A DNA stretch of 64,000 bases from an uncultured Nitrospira sp. (lineage in GTDB: Bacteria; Nitrospirota; Nitrospiria; Nitrospirales; Nitrospiraceae): positions 20,762-84,761 of the forward strand of contig CABVSR010000019.1 of the NCBI GenBank assembly GCA_902500995.1, in the 5' to 3' direction. Positions 48,110-56,540 of this stretch are shown piece after piece; within the stretch, counting starts at the first letter, position 1, and every line of letters starts with the position of its first letter. The notes beneath the pieces are model-generated. The model worked only from the letters and a program-made list of their open reading frames with translations. It was not told the origin of the DNA and ran no database searches. Made by a program: the position numbers and the translations under genes.

Positions 48110-49480
48110 CTATCGCACTGATCCTTTGGCAAAATCTCCGCTCGGGCCGAACCGGCCGATATCTCCAAGCGGGCGATCGACACGAAGGTTGTCGGCCTGG
48201 CTGGAATCCACCGCGGTCTCTTCATCGGGAGGCGTCCATCCCAGGTGCTCCAGTGTTTCCACGACCAACAATCGCAAAGAATCCTTGGCGGTCAGCCGGA
48301 CTGAGGCATAGGACAGAACCCGCTCGCCTTCGGCTTCCACCTCCGAGGCCTTCGGATCGTACAGGAACGAAATCAGCGGCTCGATGGCCGAGTCCCCGAT
48401 CAACACGAGGGCCGCGGCAGCTTTCTCCCGCAAGACTCCATCCTTCAAGAGCATGATGAGATCGGGGATCACGCGCGGGTCGCGAAAATGTCCCAGCGCC
48501 GTGGCTGCTGCTTCCTTGATAAACGCATCTTCGCTGACGATGCATCCTGGCGTCGGCGTTCCGTCCTGGCGCACGCCTTTCCCTTTGAGGGCAGCCAGCA
48601 CCGCCGGGAGGGCCCGAGGGTCACCGATCATGCCGAGCGAGGCAATGGCATGACGCTTCACAGCGCCGTCTTTCATGGCTTCCAGCAGGCCGTCGATGGC
48701 CCGGGGGTCGCCGATCATACCCAGCGCAATCGTGGCATCTTCACGCACAGCCCGGTCCGGATCTTTTAACGCCTCAATCAACGCATCCACCACGCGCGGT
48801 TCCCGCACCCAGCTCTTGCCGATTTGATAATCTGTGGTCATACCGCCCAAGGCGCGGGCTGCGTGACAGCGCACAACGAAATCCTTGTCCTTCATGGTTT
48901 CGAGCAAGAGATCAACGGACGGCTGCCCGATCGCAACCAGCGCGATGCCGGCGGTTTCACGCACAATCTTCGAGGAATCCCGGAACAGTTTGATCAGGGC
49001 CGGAATGGCCTTCGCGTCGCCGATTTTTCCCAACGCCTCCGCCGCTGCACTCTTCACGGCACCGTCGCGATCCCGGCAGGCGAAGATCAACGCGTCGACG
49101 GCCCGCGAATCGCGAAGCTCGCCGGAGGCCTTGGCCGCATGTTCCCTGACACGCCACCGTTCGTCTTTCAACGCCGCAAGAAGCCGATCCATCTGGCCCG
49201 CGCCCAATGACACCACCGCCGCGACCGCCTCGTTGCGGACTTCCATGATGGGGTCGTTGAACAGGGCAATCAGCGCTTCAATCGCCTTCGGTCCGCCGAT
49301 CTTAGCGACGCCCCAGCCGGCCCGCGTGCGCACGGACCAATACTCGTCCCCGCAGGCGCCGATCAGCGCATCCAGCGTGGCCGGGTCCGCCAACTGCGCG
49401 AGGGCTTTAGCCGCCTCCTCACGAGTCGCATCATCCGGATCTTCCAGGGAGTCCAGCAGATCATCGAGTGCCTGTGCCAT
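48110..49480 (-). CDS. HEAT-repeat protein 1 (largest)
   Basis: 456 residues, about fourteen HEAT/PBS-lyase-like repeats (DPATLDALIGAC, DSRAVDALIFAC, DAKAIPALIKLF, DPRAIDGLLEAM, DPRVIPDLIMLL). The N-terminus reads LDDLLDSLEDPDDATREEAA; the last 30 residues are not repeat-like. No signal peptide. GAGGTGG lies upstream of the ATG at 49480, which overlaps the previous gene by 20 bases. Confidence 0.88.
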   Translation of the reverse strand: MAQALDDLLDSLEDPDDATREEAAKALAQLADPATLDALIGACGDEYWSVRTRAGWGVAKIGGPKAIEALIALFNDPIMEVRNEAVAAVVSLGAGQMDRLLAALKDERWRVREHAAKASGELRDSRAVDALIFACRDRDGAVKSAAAEALGKIGDAKAIPALIKLFRDSSKIVRETAGIALVAIGQPSVDLLLETMKDKDFVVRCHAARALGGMTTDYQIGKSWVREPRVVDALIEALKDPDRAVREDATIALGMIGDPRAIDGLLEAMKDGAVKRHAIASLGMIGDPRALPAVLAALKGKGVRQDGTPTPGCIVSEDAFIKEAAATALGHFRDPRVIPDLIMLLKDGVLREKAAAALVLIGDSAIEPLISFLYDPKASEVEAEGERVLSYASVRLTAKDSLRLLVVETLEHLGWTPPDEETAVDSSQADNLRVDRPLGDIGRFGPSGDFAKGSVR

Positions 49481-49952
49481 CACCCACCTCACTATTCCCG
49501 TAATAGGCATCACGTTGACCGCCATGAGGATAGGTGCGCTTGCACCGTACCACCAGGGTCTGAGTCCCGCGGCCCTCCACACATTGATCGAGTGACTTGG
49601 AGTATTCCAGTTTCCCGTCCAAACTCACCGTGAAGGGAAAGTCGAAGGTAAAACTGATGAACTTATATTGCCCCGGCTTGAGCTGCAGATCTCGCGTCTC
49701 GGTGGTCCGGTAGGCATCCGATGTTTCCGGATCCAGTACCCAGAGCGGTGGTGTAATGCCCGGCACCTGCCACCAGGATTGCGGTACCAATGGAGTTGGA
49801 TCAATCGTAATAGTATGTTCCTTCGTATAGGCAGGCGGCGGACCGGCTGCCAGGAGCCGTGCCGAATTTCCGAAGAACAACACGCAAGACAACGCGATGA
49901 ACGAGATGAACGCCTGCCGCCCCGTGAACGATCTTTGTGGCGAGATACGCAT
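49461..49952 (-). CDS. Secreted protein of unknown function
   Basis: 163 residues with a signal peptide (RQAFISFIALSCVLFF, cleavage near LLAAG). The mature protein is beta-rich, with SWWQVPGITPPLWVLDPE, LKPGQYKFISFTFDFPF and a pair of cysteines (CVEGRGTQTLVVRC). I do not recognise a family. It lies between the pseudo-phosphatase and the HEAT genes and overlaps the latter by 20 bases, so it belongs to this operon. Confidence 0.65.
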   Translation of the reverse strand: MRISPQRSFTGRQAFISFIALSCVLFFGNSARLLAAGPPPAYTKEHTITIDPTPLVPQSWWQVPGITPPLWVLDPETSDAYRTTETRDLQLKPGQYKFISFTFDFPFTVSLDGKLEYSKSLDQCVEGRGTQTLVVRCKRTYPHGGQRDAYYGNSEVGDGTGTR

Positions 49953-49959
49953 TGGGCCT

Positions 49960-51009
49960 CTATTGCAGGAGTGGATTGACAGGAGCCGCCGTGAATGCGG
50001 TCTTGAAAATTTCTTCGACCGGCTGACTCTCCCATTCGGTATAGGTCGTCAGTCCGAGCGCCCGCATCACGGTCGCCCCGGTATCGATAATCGACACCGG
50101 CTGGCGAATCGCATGGCCGGACTTAATGCCGACGCCTGAGGCAATCCAGGGCACGACTGGAACCGCCTTCGGTTGGTCGGCGGACATTTCGCCAGAAGAA
50201 AACTGCGTTTCTCCGAAAGCGCTCAGCGACGTGGCAAAAATGGTCGTCCGTTTGATCAAGCCAAGATCGCGGTACAGGTTGAGCACGGTCCCCATGGCCT
50301 TATCCACGGCCTTCAACGCATCCTTGTATGCAGCCGACTTCCAGCCTTCTACTTCCCCCACACGCCCGGGAACCGGCAGGTGCACGACCAACAGGTGCGG
50401 TAAGGACGGAATGGCGTGGCCATGACCGGACCCGCTCGTGGCTTTCTTAAAATAGTCGCGCACATATCCGACTAAACGGTCGGGGTTGCACTCGGCTCTG
50501 AGCGGGCCGCACATCTGATAATCCGTGTAGGGTTCCGGCTTCGCGAGCTGGTACAAGGATTCATCCATATAGAAAATCGCGCTGTCCCGGCCGCCGCTTA
50601 AATCCAGATAATCAAAGACCGTCGGGGCGCGCGGGTATCCGCGACTGAATTCAAAGACGTTCCAAGTGATGCCATGCTTGGCCACCGGCATCCCCGTCAC
50701 CAGCGACGCCATAGTCGGCAGCCGGCGGGCGGGCGAGACGGCCGTGGCCGACCAGGTGACCGCGCCATCTTTCACCAGCGAAGACAGGACCGGCATCGCG
50801 CCGCTCTTCAGCGACTCCTGTCCGAACCCTTCCAGGACAAACAGGATGACATGTTCCGTCATCCCGGCCGGCGCTGGGGGCGGAACGATTCCCGTATCCC
50901 GTGCGGCGAAGGCCGCCGACGGAGCAGATGAGGCCAGGACTATCATGCTCAGCAGAAAACCCAGGCAAAATGTCACCGAGGCGGCTGAAATATTGCGAAT
51001 CACCCTCAT
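49960..51009 (-). CDS. Secreted alkaline-phosphatase-superfamily protein with degenerate active site
   Basis: 349 residues with a signal peptide ending near AAFAA. The fold is that of nucleotide pyrophosphatase/phosphodiesterases: HVILFVLEGFG (normally with a D for metal), the nucleophile region RRLPTMASLVTGMPVAKHGITW near residue 95, and a C-terminal SIIDTGATVMRALGL. But the SDHG metal motif reads ATSLSAFGE, and the D-x-x-x-H segment reads HLPVPGRVGEVEGW. Catalysis is therefore doubtful; it may bind a ligand or envelope polymer. The ATG at 51009 has GAGG six bases upstream. Confidence 0.75.
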   Translation of the reverse strand: MRVIRNISAASVTFCLGFLLSMIVLASSAPSAAFAARDTGIVPPPAPAGMTEHVILFVLEGFGQESLKSGAMPVLSSLVKDGAVTWSATAVSPARRLPTMASLVTGMPVAKHGITWNVFEFSRGYPRAPTVFDYLDLSGGRDSAIFYMDESLYQLAKPEPYTDYQMCGPLRAECNPDRLVGYVRDYFKKATSGSGHGHAIPSLPHLLVVHLPVPGRVGEVEGWKSAAYKDALKAVDKAMGTVLNLYRDLGLIKRTTIFATSLSAFGETQFSSGEMSADQPKAVPVVPWIASGVGIKSGHAIRQPVSIIDTGATVMRALGLTTYTEWESQPVEEIFKTAFTAAPVNPLLQ

Positions 51010-51195
51010 GAGAAACCTCACCACACGATCGATTATGACGCGAAGAAAAAATACCTTAGCACGCTGTTTTCCGGGAAGGCAAGGTACGAAACCCGGCTCT
51101 CATGGCGCCCGAGCGGGTTCGATGGTATCCTGACCGAATCGGACGCGCCCAGGGAAATCCAGCTGCCGAATTCATGTTCGCCACGGTGCCAAGCC

Positions 51196-52326
51196 ATGCC
51201 CCACACCCGTCATACCAGCGACCGCGGTTTCCTCCCCGTCGAGTCTCGACGCAAGCCGCGCGTCGTTCCCCTACTCTGCCTCATCACCGCAGGGCTGAGC
51301 CTGCTCCTTCTCGCCCACCCCACGCCGAGTTTCGCCGACATTCGTGTGGTGACCGCAACGGGAGTGCATCGGATGACGGATCGGGAAACGAAGATCGACG
51401 CGATCCGGCTCGCGACGGAACAGGCGAAGAAACAGGCGCTGGAGCAGGTCGCATCCTATCTGGAGAGTGTCACCGTCGTGCGCGACCTCAACGTCACGCA
51501 GGATGACATTCGCAGCTATACGGCCGGGATGGTACTGGTGCTCGATCAACAGGTGGACACCGGGCTCGATGGAGATGTGGTCGTGATCCGCGTCTCACTC
51601 AAGGCGCAAGTGGACAGCGAAGAGGCGGCGCGGGCCATTGCAGCCTTAAGACAACATGAGGACGCGCGACAGGAACTGGTCGCGCTGAAAAACAATATCG
51701 ACGACCTTCACCGGCAACTCGACGACGCGAATCAAGCACTCGCACGCGCGAATTCACCCGAGCAGACCCGGACATTGACCCGGCAACGCACCGACCTGCT
51801 CAATCAGGCCGACGCGGACGCCATGGTCGCGCAGGCCTGGACGGACTGGGTGTTGATAGCCCCCTTCGCGCAGCCGTACCCTTCGGCAGGCGTGACCCAG
51901 GTCCAAGCATTACTCGCCATCGCTGGCCGGTTGAACCCGGATAATCCTCACCTCGCCATCGCCCGGCAGACAGTGGGAACCAAGTCTCCACCGGCACCGC
52001 CTCAACCTCGTCAGCCTCCGGTTCCGCATACCGTGCCATTTTTGCCGGGATATTCTGTCGTGCCGCAACAACCAACGTCTCCCGGCACCATCCCGTCTAT
52101 GCCGAACCGCAGCACAATGCCGACCTATCGCCAAATCCCCGCGCCAGATAGTCCGCCGACTTATCAGACATTGCGCACTTATCGAGCAGGTGGCGGTCTC
52201 TCCTCAAATCCGGCATCCTCATCATCGGACACCGCTACTCTTGGGAGTCACCACACACCACCGGTTTCCCCTCCCCAGTCCTCTCCGCAAAGCGGTTCCA
52301 CCCACAGCAATCAGGGGGGAAAATAG
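51196..52326 (+). CDS. Secreted FlgT-N-like protein with Pro-rich C-terminus
   Basis: 376 residues with a long basic signal sequence (cleavage near SFA). After it comes a domain of about 100 residues: VVTATGVHRMTDRETKIDAI, then QALEQVASYLESVTVVRDLN and VTQDDIRSYTAGMVLVL, which matches the N-terminal domain pattern of FlgT and related envelope proteins. A coiled-coil stretch follows (about 150-200). The last 130 residues are Pro, Ser and Thr rich. No flagellar genes are nearby, so a flagellar role is not implied. Followed 2 bases later by the next secreted gene. Confidence 0.6.
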   Translation: MPHTRHTSDRGFLPVESRRKPRVVPLLCLITAGLSLLLLAHPTPSFADIRVVTATGVHRMTDRETKIDAIRLATEQAKKQALEQVASYLESVTVVRDLNVTQDDIRSYTAGMVLVLDQQVDTGLDGDVVVIRVSLKAQVDSEEAARAIAALRQHEDARQELVALKNNIDDLHRQLDDANQALARANSPEQTRTLTRQRTDLLNQADADAMVAQAWTDWVLIAPFAQPYPSAGVTQVQALLAIAGRLNPDNPHLAIARQTVGTKSPPAPPQPRQPPVPHTVPFLPGYSVVPQQPTSPGTIPSMPNRSTMPTYRQIPAPDSPPTYQTLRTYRAGGGLSSNPASSSSDTATLGSHHTPPVSPPQSSPQSGSTHSNQGGK

Positions 52327-52328
52327 CC

Positions 52329-52886
52329 ATGACGATGACAGCGCGGCAGATCCAGATGGCATTGTCGATGGCTTGGACTGCGCTCTTGACCACCTCCGCC
52401 ATGGCCATTGACTCCACCCCCCAAGATGTTCGCACCCACGCCGAACAGAGTTTTCAGCAGCTTCGCGCGCGAGAACAGGGCATCGCACCCACGAACAGGG
52501 CCCGGCCACAACCCGAGACCGCTCCGACCTACAACAGGGACCAGTTCCTGGTCGGACAGGGCCAAGGTGATCTGAGCAAAGGGAAACTGGTCTGCCAGCG
52601 AGTGTCCGAGCTGGCCGCCCGGGCCGACATCGCCAAACAAATCCGCGTGCAGGTAAAGGAACATGCCATCGACCGCCTACGAGAACGCACCGGCCGCGAA
52701 CCGGAACAGGATATTGAAATCGTGCGCGAGGAAATCGTGCAAGAATATCTGCAGGGTGTCACGATCATCGATCGCCGCATCAACGACGAGGCAAAGACCT
52801 GCACTGCGGTGGCCGTCATGCCGAAACCCAAGCTGCACTCACCCCGCTCAACCGAATCCACCACCGAATCCTCCGCAGGCCGTTAA
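52329..52886 (+). CDS. Secreted LPP20-like protein
   Basis: 185 residues with a signal peptide (cleavage near SAMAID). The core LAARADIAKQIRVQVKEHAI to LQGVTIIDRRINDEAKTCTA has the LPP20/FlgP-type pattern. No lipobox cysteine, so it should be soluble or periplasmic. A GGGGGG ribosome site precedes the ATG, 2 bases after the previous stop. With the FlgT-like gene it forms a two-gene unit. Confidence 0.6.
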   Translation: MTMTARQIQMALSMAWTALLTTSAMAIDSTPQDVRTHAEQSFQQLRAREQGIAPTNRARPQPETAPTYNRDQFLVGQGQGDLSKGKLVCQRVSELAARADIAKQIRVQVKEHAIDRLRERTGREPEQDIEIVREEIVQEYLQGVTIIDRRINDEAKTCTAVAVMPKPKLHSPRSTESTTESSAGR

Positions 52887-52953
52887 CCTCGCCCACTTCC
52901 TCTCCACCCCTCCATTGAACTTCAGGTTGCGTTTCGGGTAAGACAATCTTCCC

Positions 52954-54207
52954 ATGCCGATCGAAAACAATTTCCAGCATGATGAATTGTCTCGGAAAAA
53001 TCCCGGCGACCGCCTGACTTACGCGGACTGGACGCCGCCGCCTGACATGGATTCGCCCGCTTGGCAGGCAGCCATGGGTCAGGCCGGTCAGAAACTCTCG
53101 CAGGCCGGCGTGCGGCTGATTGTCTTCCTGCACGGGGCTATCCCCGGCACCGACATCTTCGGCTTAGGGCGGCTCGACGAAGTGGGCGGCCTCAAGCGCG
53201 GCTATTCACGCGGCATCTCCGGGTTGGATTCGCTCCTCTCGTTCATGCGGGAAGGCAGCAACGGCATCACACCGCTCCCTGGCGGCATGAAACCGCCGCT
53301 GGCCAATGACGAGGCGACCAAAACACTCCTCGACAGCCAAATCGGCGATGCAGGCAATTTCACCGCATCGATCGTGGAGCGATGCCGCAAAGCCCTCAAT
53401 CAGCACGTCGCCAAACCCATCGCCTGCCTGCGCGAACTTTGGTCCAGCGAGCACCATCATCTCGGCCGCGCCTTGGCTGCCTGCCGGCTGTTGGATCGTC
53501 TGCGTGCGCTAGTGACCGAACACCAGTTGGGATCGGGGGATCGAATCCTGATTCAAGCCCATGGGCATTCCGGACTCGTGCTCGCGCTGGCGACGAACCT
53601 GCTCTGCCCTTCACCGATCACGGGGAGGAAAGCGCTGTTCGACCTGCTCCTCGCAGCGAACCCGCAGGGCCCGGATGCACAGACTATTCAGCGCATCGAT
53701 CCCTTGCTGACCTCGGGATCCTTGCTCAATGGCGCAGCCCTCGATATCGTAACCTTCGGCACACCGGTGCGTTACGGATGGGATCCCTCCGGCATCGGCA
53801 AGCTGCTTCACATTGTGAACCACCGCAATCTGCGCACCGACGGAAAGACCTGGCTCTCCAAAATGGACTTGCCGCAGATCACCGTGGAAATGCCGATCGC
53901 CTGGTGTGGCGACTACGTGCAGGAATTGGCTGTGGCCGGAAGCGACGCTCTGCCTCCTGAAAGCGCCAAGGCCGCCAATAAAGCTGTGTGGGAATTGCTG
54001 GAACCCTACGATGGCTTCGAACGCTGGGTGGAATGCGCGCGCCGCGCCACCCGCTTTCCGAGCGAAGGGCAGTGCCTGCTCGTCGATTACAAAGACTGCA
54101 CGAGCTCAACCAATGTCCGCGACCACTACTACGGTCACGCCGCTTACACCCGCGCCAACGCCATGCTGTTCAACTTCAATCAGATCGTCGGGCGGCTGTA
54201 CTCGTAA
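52954..54207 (+). CDS. Alpha/beta-hydrolase-like protein of unknown function
   Basis: 417 residues, no signal peptide. VRLIVFLHGAIPGTDIFG near residue 53 resembles an oxyanion-hole strand, and RILIQAHGHSGLVLAL near 198 resembles a nucleophile elbow, though it reads G-H-S-G-L rather than G-x-S-x-G. A later DIVTFGTPVRYGWDPSG and a His in DHYYGHAAYT could complete the site. Lipase-like proteins are the closest guess. Its neighbours give no function. Confidence 0.5.
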   Translation: MPIENNFQHDELSRKNPGDRLTYADWTPPPDMDSPAWQAAMGQAGQKLSQAGVRLIVFLHGAIPGTDIFGLGRLDEVGGLKRGYSRGISGLDSLLSFMREGSNGITPLPGGMKPPLANDEATKTLLDSQIGDAGNFTASIVERCRKALNQHVAKPIACLRELWSSEHHHLGRALAACRLLDRLRALVTEHQLGSGDRILIQAHGHSGLVLALATNLLCPSPITGRKALFDLLLAANPQGPDAQTIQRIDPLLTSGSLLNGAALDIVTFGTPVRYGWDPSGIGKLLHIVNHRNLRTDGKTWLSKMDLPQITVEMPIAWCGDYVQELAVAGSDALPPESAKAANKAVWELLEPYDGFERWVECARRATRFPSEGQCLLVDYKDCTSSTNVRDHYYGHAAYTRANAMLFNFNQIVGRLYS

Positions 54208-54371
54208 ACCTGGCTGCTGACCCCATCCGATTTGTTCATCCCCTACTCAATCTCCGCTGCACGTCTCTCTAGAGGTGGCAGCAGATCAGCCAAACACACC
54301 TTCCTGCTTGCTCCCTATCGAGGCATCGCGTAGACTCGACTTCAGAATCCGCCTTTGCTTGGAGCCCGGTC

Positions 54372-54575
54372 ATGCCCCAATCACCTCCCTTCCCAGACAA
54401 CCGGCGTATTGCCGAGAACTTGCGCCGCACGTTCGAACTGACAGAGCTGGGGCTGGCCTTGCGTCAGGCCGTGATCGCGCAGCGGAATGGGCCTGGCGAG
54501 GGTGAGGAGATCACCCAGGTCATGCACGAAATCCGACTGGCCAAAGAGCAGGCATGGCAGCCGAGCCAATCCTAG
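54372..54575 (+). CDS. Putative antitoxin (Rv0078B-like)
   Basis: 67 residues. The helical core LRRTFELTELGLALRQAVIA resembles the Rv0078B-related antitoxin pattern (L-R-x-x-F-x-L-x-x-x-G, then RQ). It has GGAG upstream of the ATG and overlaps the next gene, a nucleotidyltransferase, by 22 bases, a typical antitoxin-toxin layout. The match is by eye only. The 164 bases before it (54208-54371) contain no other gene. Confidence 0.5.
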   Translation: MPQSPPFPDNRRIAENLRRTFELTELGLALRQAVIAQRNGPGEGEEITQVMHEIRLAKEQAWQPSQS

Positions 54576-55090
54576 TCCGCACGTTTTCCGACCTCATCAC
54601 CGACTTCAACCGACGCGGCGTGACCTATGCGCTGGCCGGGGGGTGGGCCTACAGCGCCCTGGTGGAACCTCGAGCCACGACGGACATTGACCTCCTCATT
54701 CTGCTGGATCCGCCTTCACGCGAACAACTACAGGCGCTCGTCTCATCTCTCTTCGACTCCACTATCATCCATCCAAGCCCCATGGTCTTCCAGGGGATCT
54801 CGATTTGGCGGATTGTGGGAATCCGATCCGGACAGGAAGTCGTCGTCGATTTCCTTTTGGCAGACTCAGCCTACCTTCGTAGCGCATTGGAACGCAGGCA
54901 TACGGTTGTGTTTGGGGCGCTACAAGTTCCCATGCTGTCGATCGAAGATCTCGTCATCCTCAAGATGGTCGCCGGACGACTCCAGGATCGCGCCGACTTG
55001 GAAAAAATCCGTGCGCGCCAGACAGACCTACGCGTCGATTGGACTTATGTTGACCGCTGGAAAACGATGCTCGGGCTTCCTGACTATTAG
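54554..55090 (+). CDS. Nucleotidyltransferase (MenT/AbiEii-like toxin candidate)
   Basis: 178 residues with a nucleotidyltransferase fold: ALAGGWAYSALVEPRATTDIDLLI near residues 26-49 carries the GG and D-x-D metal motif, and VVVDFLLAD near 94 gives the third aspartate. The SIEDLVILKMVAGRLQDRADL segment near 130 is typical of AbiEii/MenT-type proteins. Relatives modify tRNA 3' ends or other nucleic acids and are neutralised by the upstream antitoxin; here that is inferred. A housekeeping role as a transferase of the AbiEii family cannot be excluded. Confidence 0.7.
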   Translation: MAAEPILVRTFSDLITDFNRRGVTYALAGGWAYSALVEPRATTDIDLLILLDPPSREQLQALVSSLFDSTIIHPSPMVFQGISIWRIVGIRSGQEVVVDFLLADSAYLRSALERRHTVVFGALQVPMLSIEDLVILKMVAGRLQDRADLEKIRARQTDLRVDWTYVDRWKTMLGLPDY

Positions 55091-55174
55091 GCGTGGCAGT
55101 AGTGTAAGAAGTATGGGGCAATCACCCGAAGCTCTGGGCGGCTCGGAGGAGGATTCGAGCGATGGCAGGCCCTC

Positions 55175-55867
55175 TCATTTAATAGGCAGGTGCCATACGT
55201 CCTGACTTGTCTCCCATCGTGCGTATTGCAAGCCCAGAATTTCGTCTTGCTTCACATCCGCCATAACCTGCCGAGCGGTAGTTCGGAAAACGCTGAGCCA
55301 TACGTCGTGGGCAACGATGCTCTCTGACCAATCGGAAGGCAGCAACGGCTTTACCAGCGGAGCACCCAACCAGAATAGCCCCCTTCGACTCGCCAAATAG
55401 GCATATGACCGTTTGAATTGACGGTCAACATACAGATCATATCTCACGCTCACTCGTTCCCCTTCATGATCGTAGAAGGGGAGAATTCCGAGACTCAACA
55501 CAGACAGGAACCCCCAGAAATTAGACAACGCCGAACGAGGCCGGCGATCCAACGTAACCTTGTAAAATAATCCATCTTTCGGTGGCTCCGAAATGTAGAT
55601 CGCCTCTGGTCGACCTGAGTCAGTTCCGAATCCCTGTCGAATGGCATCGGCAATCGCTCCATATTCGAGACTCAAGTCGATGTTATAAAATATCCGCTTG
55701 CTCGAGGGTTCGACGGCGGGAGCATCTGCGTCTCTTCACAAAGGGCTCACCGATCCGACCCCCATCCACGAACAAGACGAGAGCACGGCCGCTAGGCCCA
55801 CAACCAGCAGTCCGAAAGAACCGTCCCGACGAAACTCACGTTGTGTCGTACAACTAAAAATGTCCAT
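55175..55867 (-). pseudogene. Lipoprotein gene broken by an in-frame TGA (paralogue of the gene at 55854-56522)
   Basis: From an ATG at 55867, which overlaps the neighbour's stop, 43 codons encode a lipoprotein signal (LLVVGLAAVLSSC) and then hit TGA at 55736-55738. The same frame continues open to 55175 without another stop. Read through, it would make 230 codons, close to the 222 of the paralogue next door, and the part beyond the TGA shows similar layout (FYNIDLSLEYGAIADAI; TTARQVMADV). A second start at the TTG at 55675 is possible but would lack the signal. Recent nonsense mutation is likeliest; read-through is not excluded. Confidence 0.7.
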
Positions 55868-56522
55868 CTGCCCGCGCATCTCGCCAGAATTTAACTGATG
55901 TCTCTGCAATCGCCTGTTCCTTTGAAAATCTCCACGGCTCTGCCGTCCAAGAATCAGCGATAAATGGGATTGCCAGCAAAATGAGATTCCACATAAGAGT
56001 CTTCTGTTGAACCATCTCACGGTAGGTGCCTAGCTCTTTGCCGTCCTTGAACAATTGATAACTGATCCTATACTCGACTGCGTCTTCGAGATAGCAGGGA
56101 ATCACAACGAGGGTCACAGAACACGGGACTATCTTGAGTGCAGCTGAGGAGCTTAGGTGAGGAACGTGGGTGACGTCCACAGATACATAATAGCCTCGTT
56201 CAGGCGCCTCAGAAGTGAGAATTGCTTTTTCAAAGACGGGATTTTTCGTGAGTGCATCTCTCAAGAGTTCAGCGAACTGCCGAGCCGATCGTGACCTTTC
56301 ATAGGAGTCACCCGTCTCTATAGCCGGCCGTTTCTCGAATACTGCCGGCACGTTGTAGTACATCGCTGTCCCAGGCTGTTGAGCATATGAAGAGATCGAC
56401 TGCTCTCCACCGTCCGTGGAAGCTACTCGCCAGGCATGGATGGCACAGCCAGGCGTCACGACCAAAAGAAACACAGCAGCCACCGCGAGATGCCAAATGT
56501 CCGAAGCTAGCTTTGCCTTCAT
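55854..56522 (-). CDS. Lipoprotein of unknown function
   Basis: 222 residues with a lipobox signal (LLVVTPGC, Cys near residue 25). The mature part has MYYNVPAVFEKRPAIE, FAELLRDALTKNPVFEKAI and VEYRISYQLFKDGKELGTYRE, and a hydrophobic segment near residue 185. No known family. The start at 56522 (MKAKLAS) is chosen; the frame opens at 56537. It overlaps the broken paralogue downstream, and follows the zincin peptidase gene closely, so the three may be cotranscribed. Confidence 0.7.
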   Translation of the reverse strand: MKAKLASDIWHLAVAAVFLLVVTPGCAIHAWRVASTDGGEQSISSYAQQPGTAMYYNVPAVFEKRPAIETGDSYERSRSARQFAELLRDALTKNPVFEKAILTSEAPERGYYVSVDVTHVPHLSSSAALKIVPCSVTLVVIPCYLEDAVEYRISYQLFKDGKELGTYREMVQQKTLMWNLILLAIPFIADSWTAEPWRFSKEQAIAETSVKFWRDARADGHF

Positions 56523-56540
56523 AGCCTCTGATTTCATCTG

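Noticed and set aside
44172..49480. Repeated minus-strand motifs as a CRISPR or tandem DNA repeat
   Set aside because: The repetition is at the protein level (HEAT helices of about 31 residues); DNA repeats are not identical and have no spacers.
55736..55738. Selenocysteine at the in-frame TGA
   Set aside because: The residue position is just after the lipobox in a poorly conserved linker, no catalytic motif surrounds it and I saw no SECIS-like hairpin next to the codon. A nonsense mutation is simpler.
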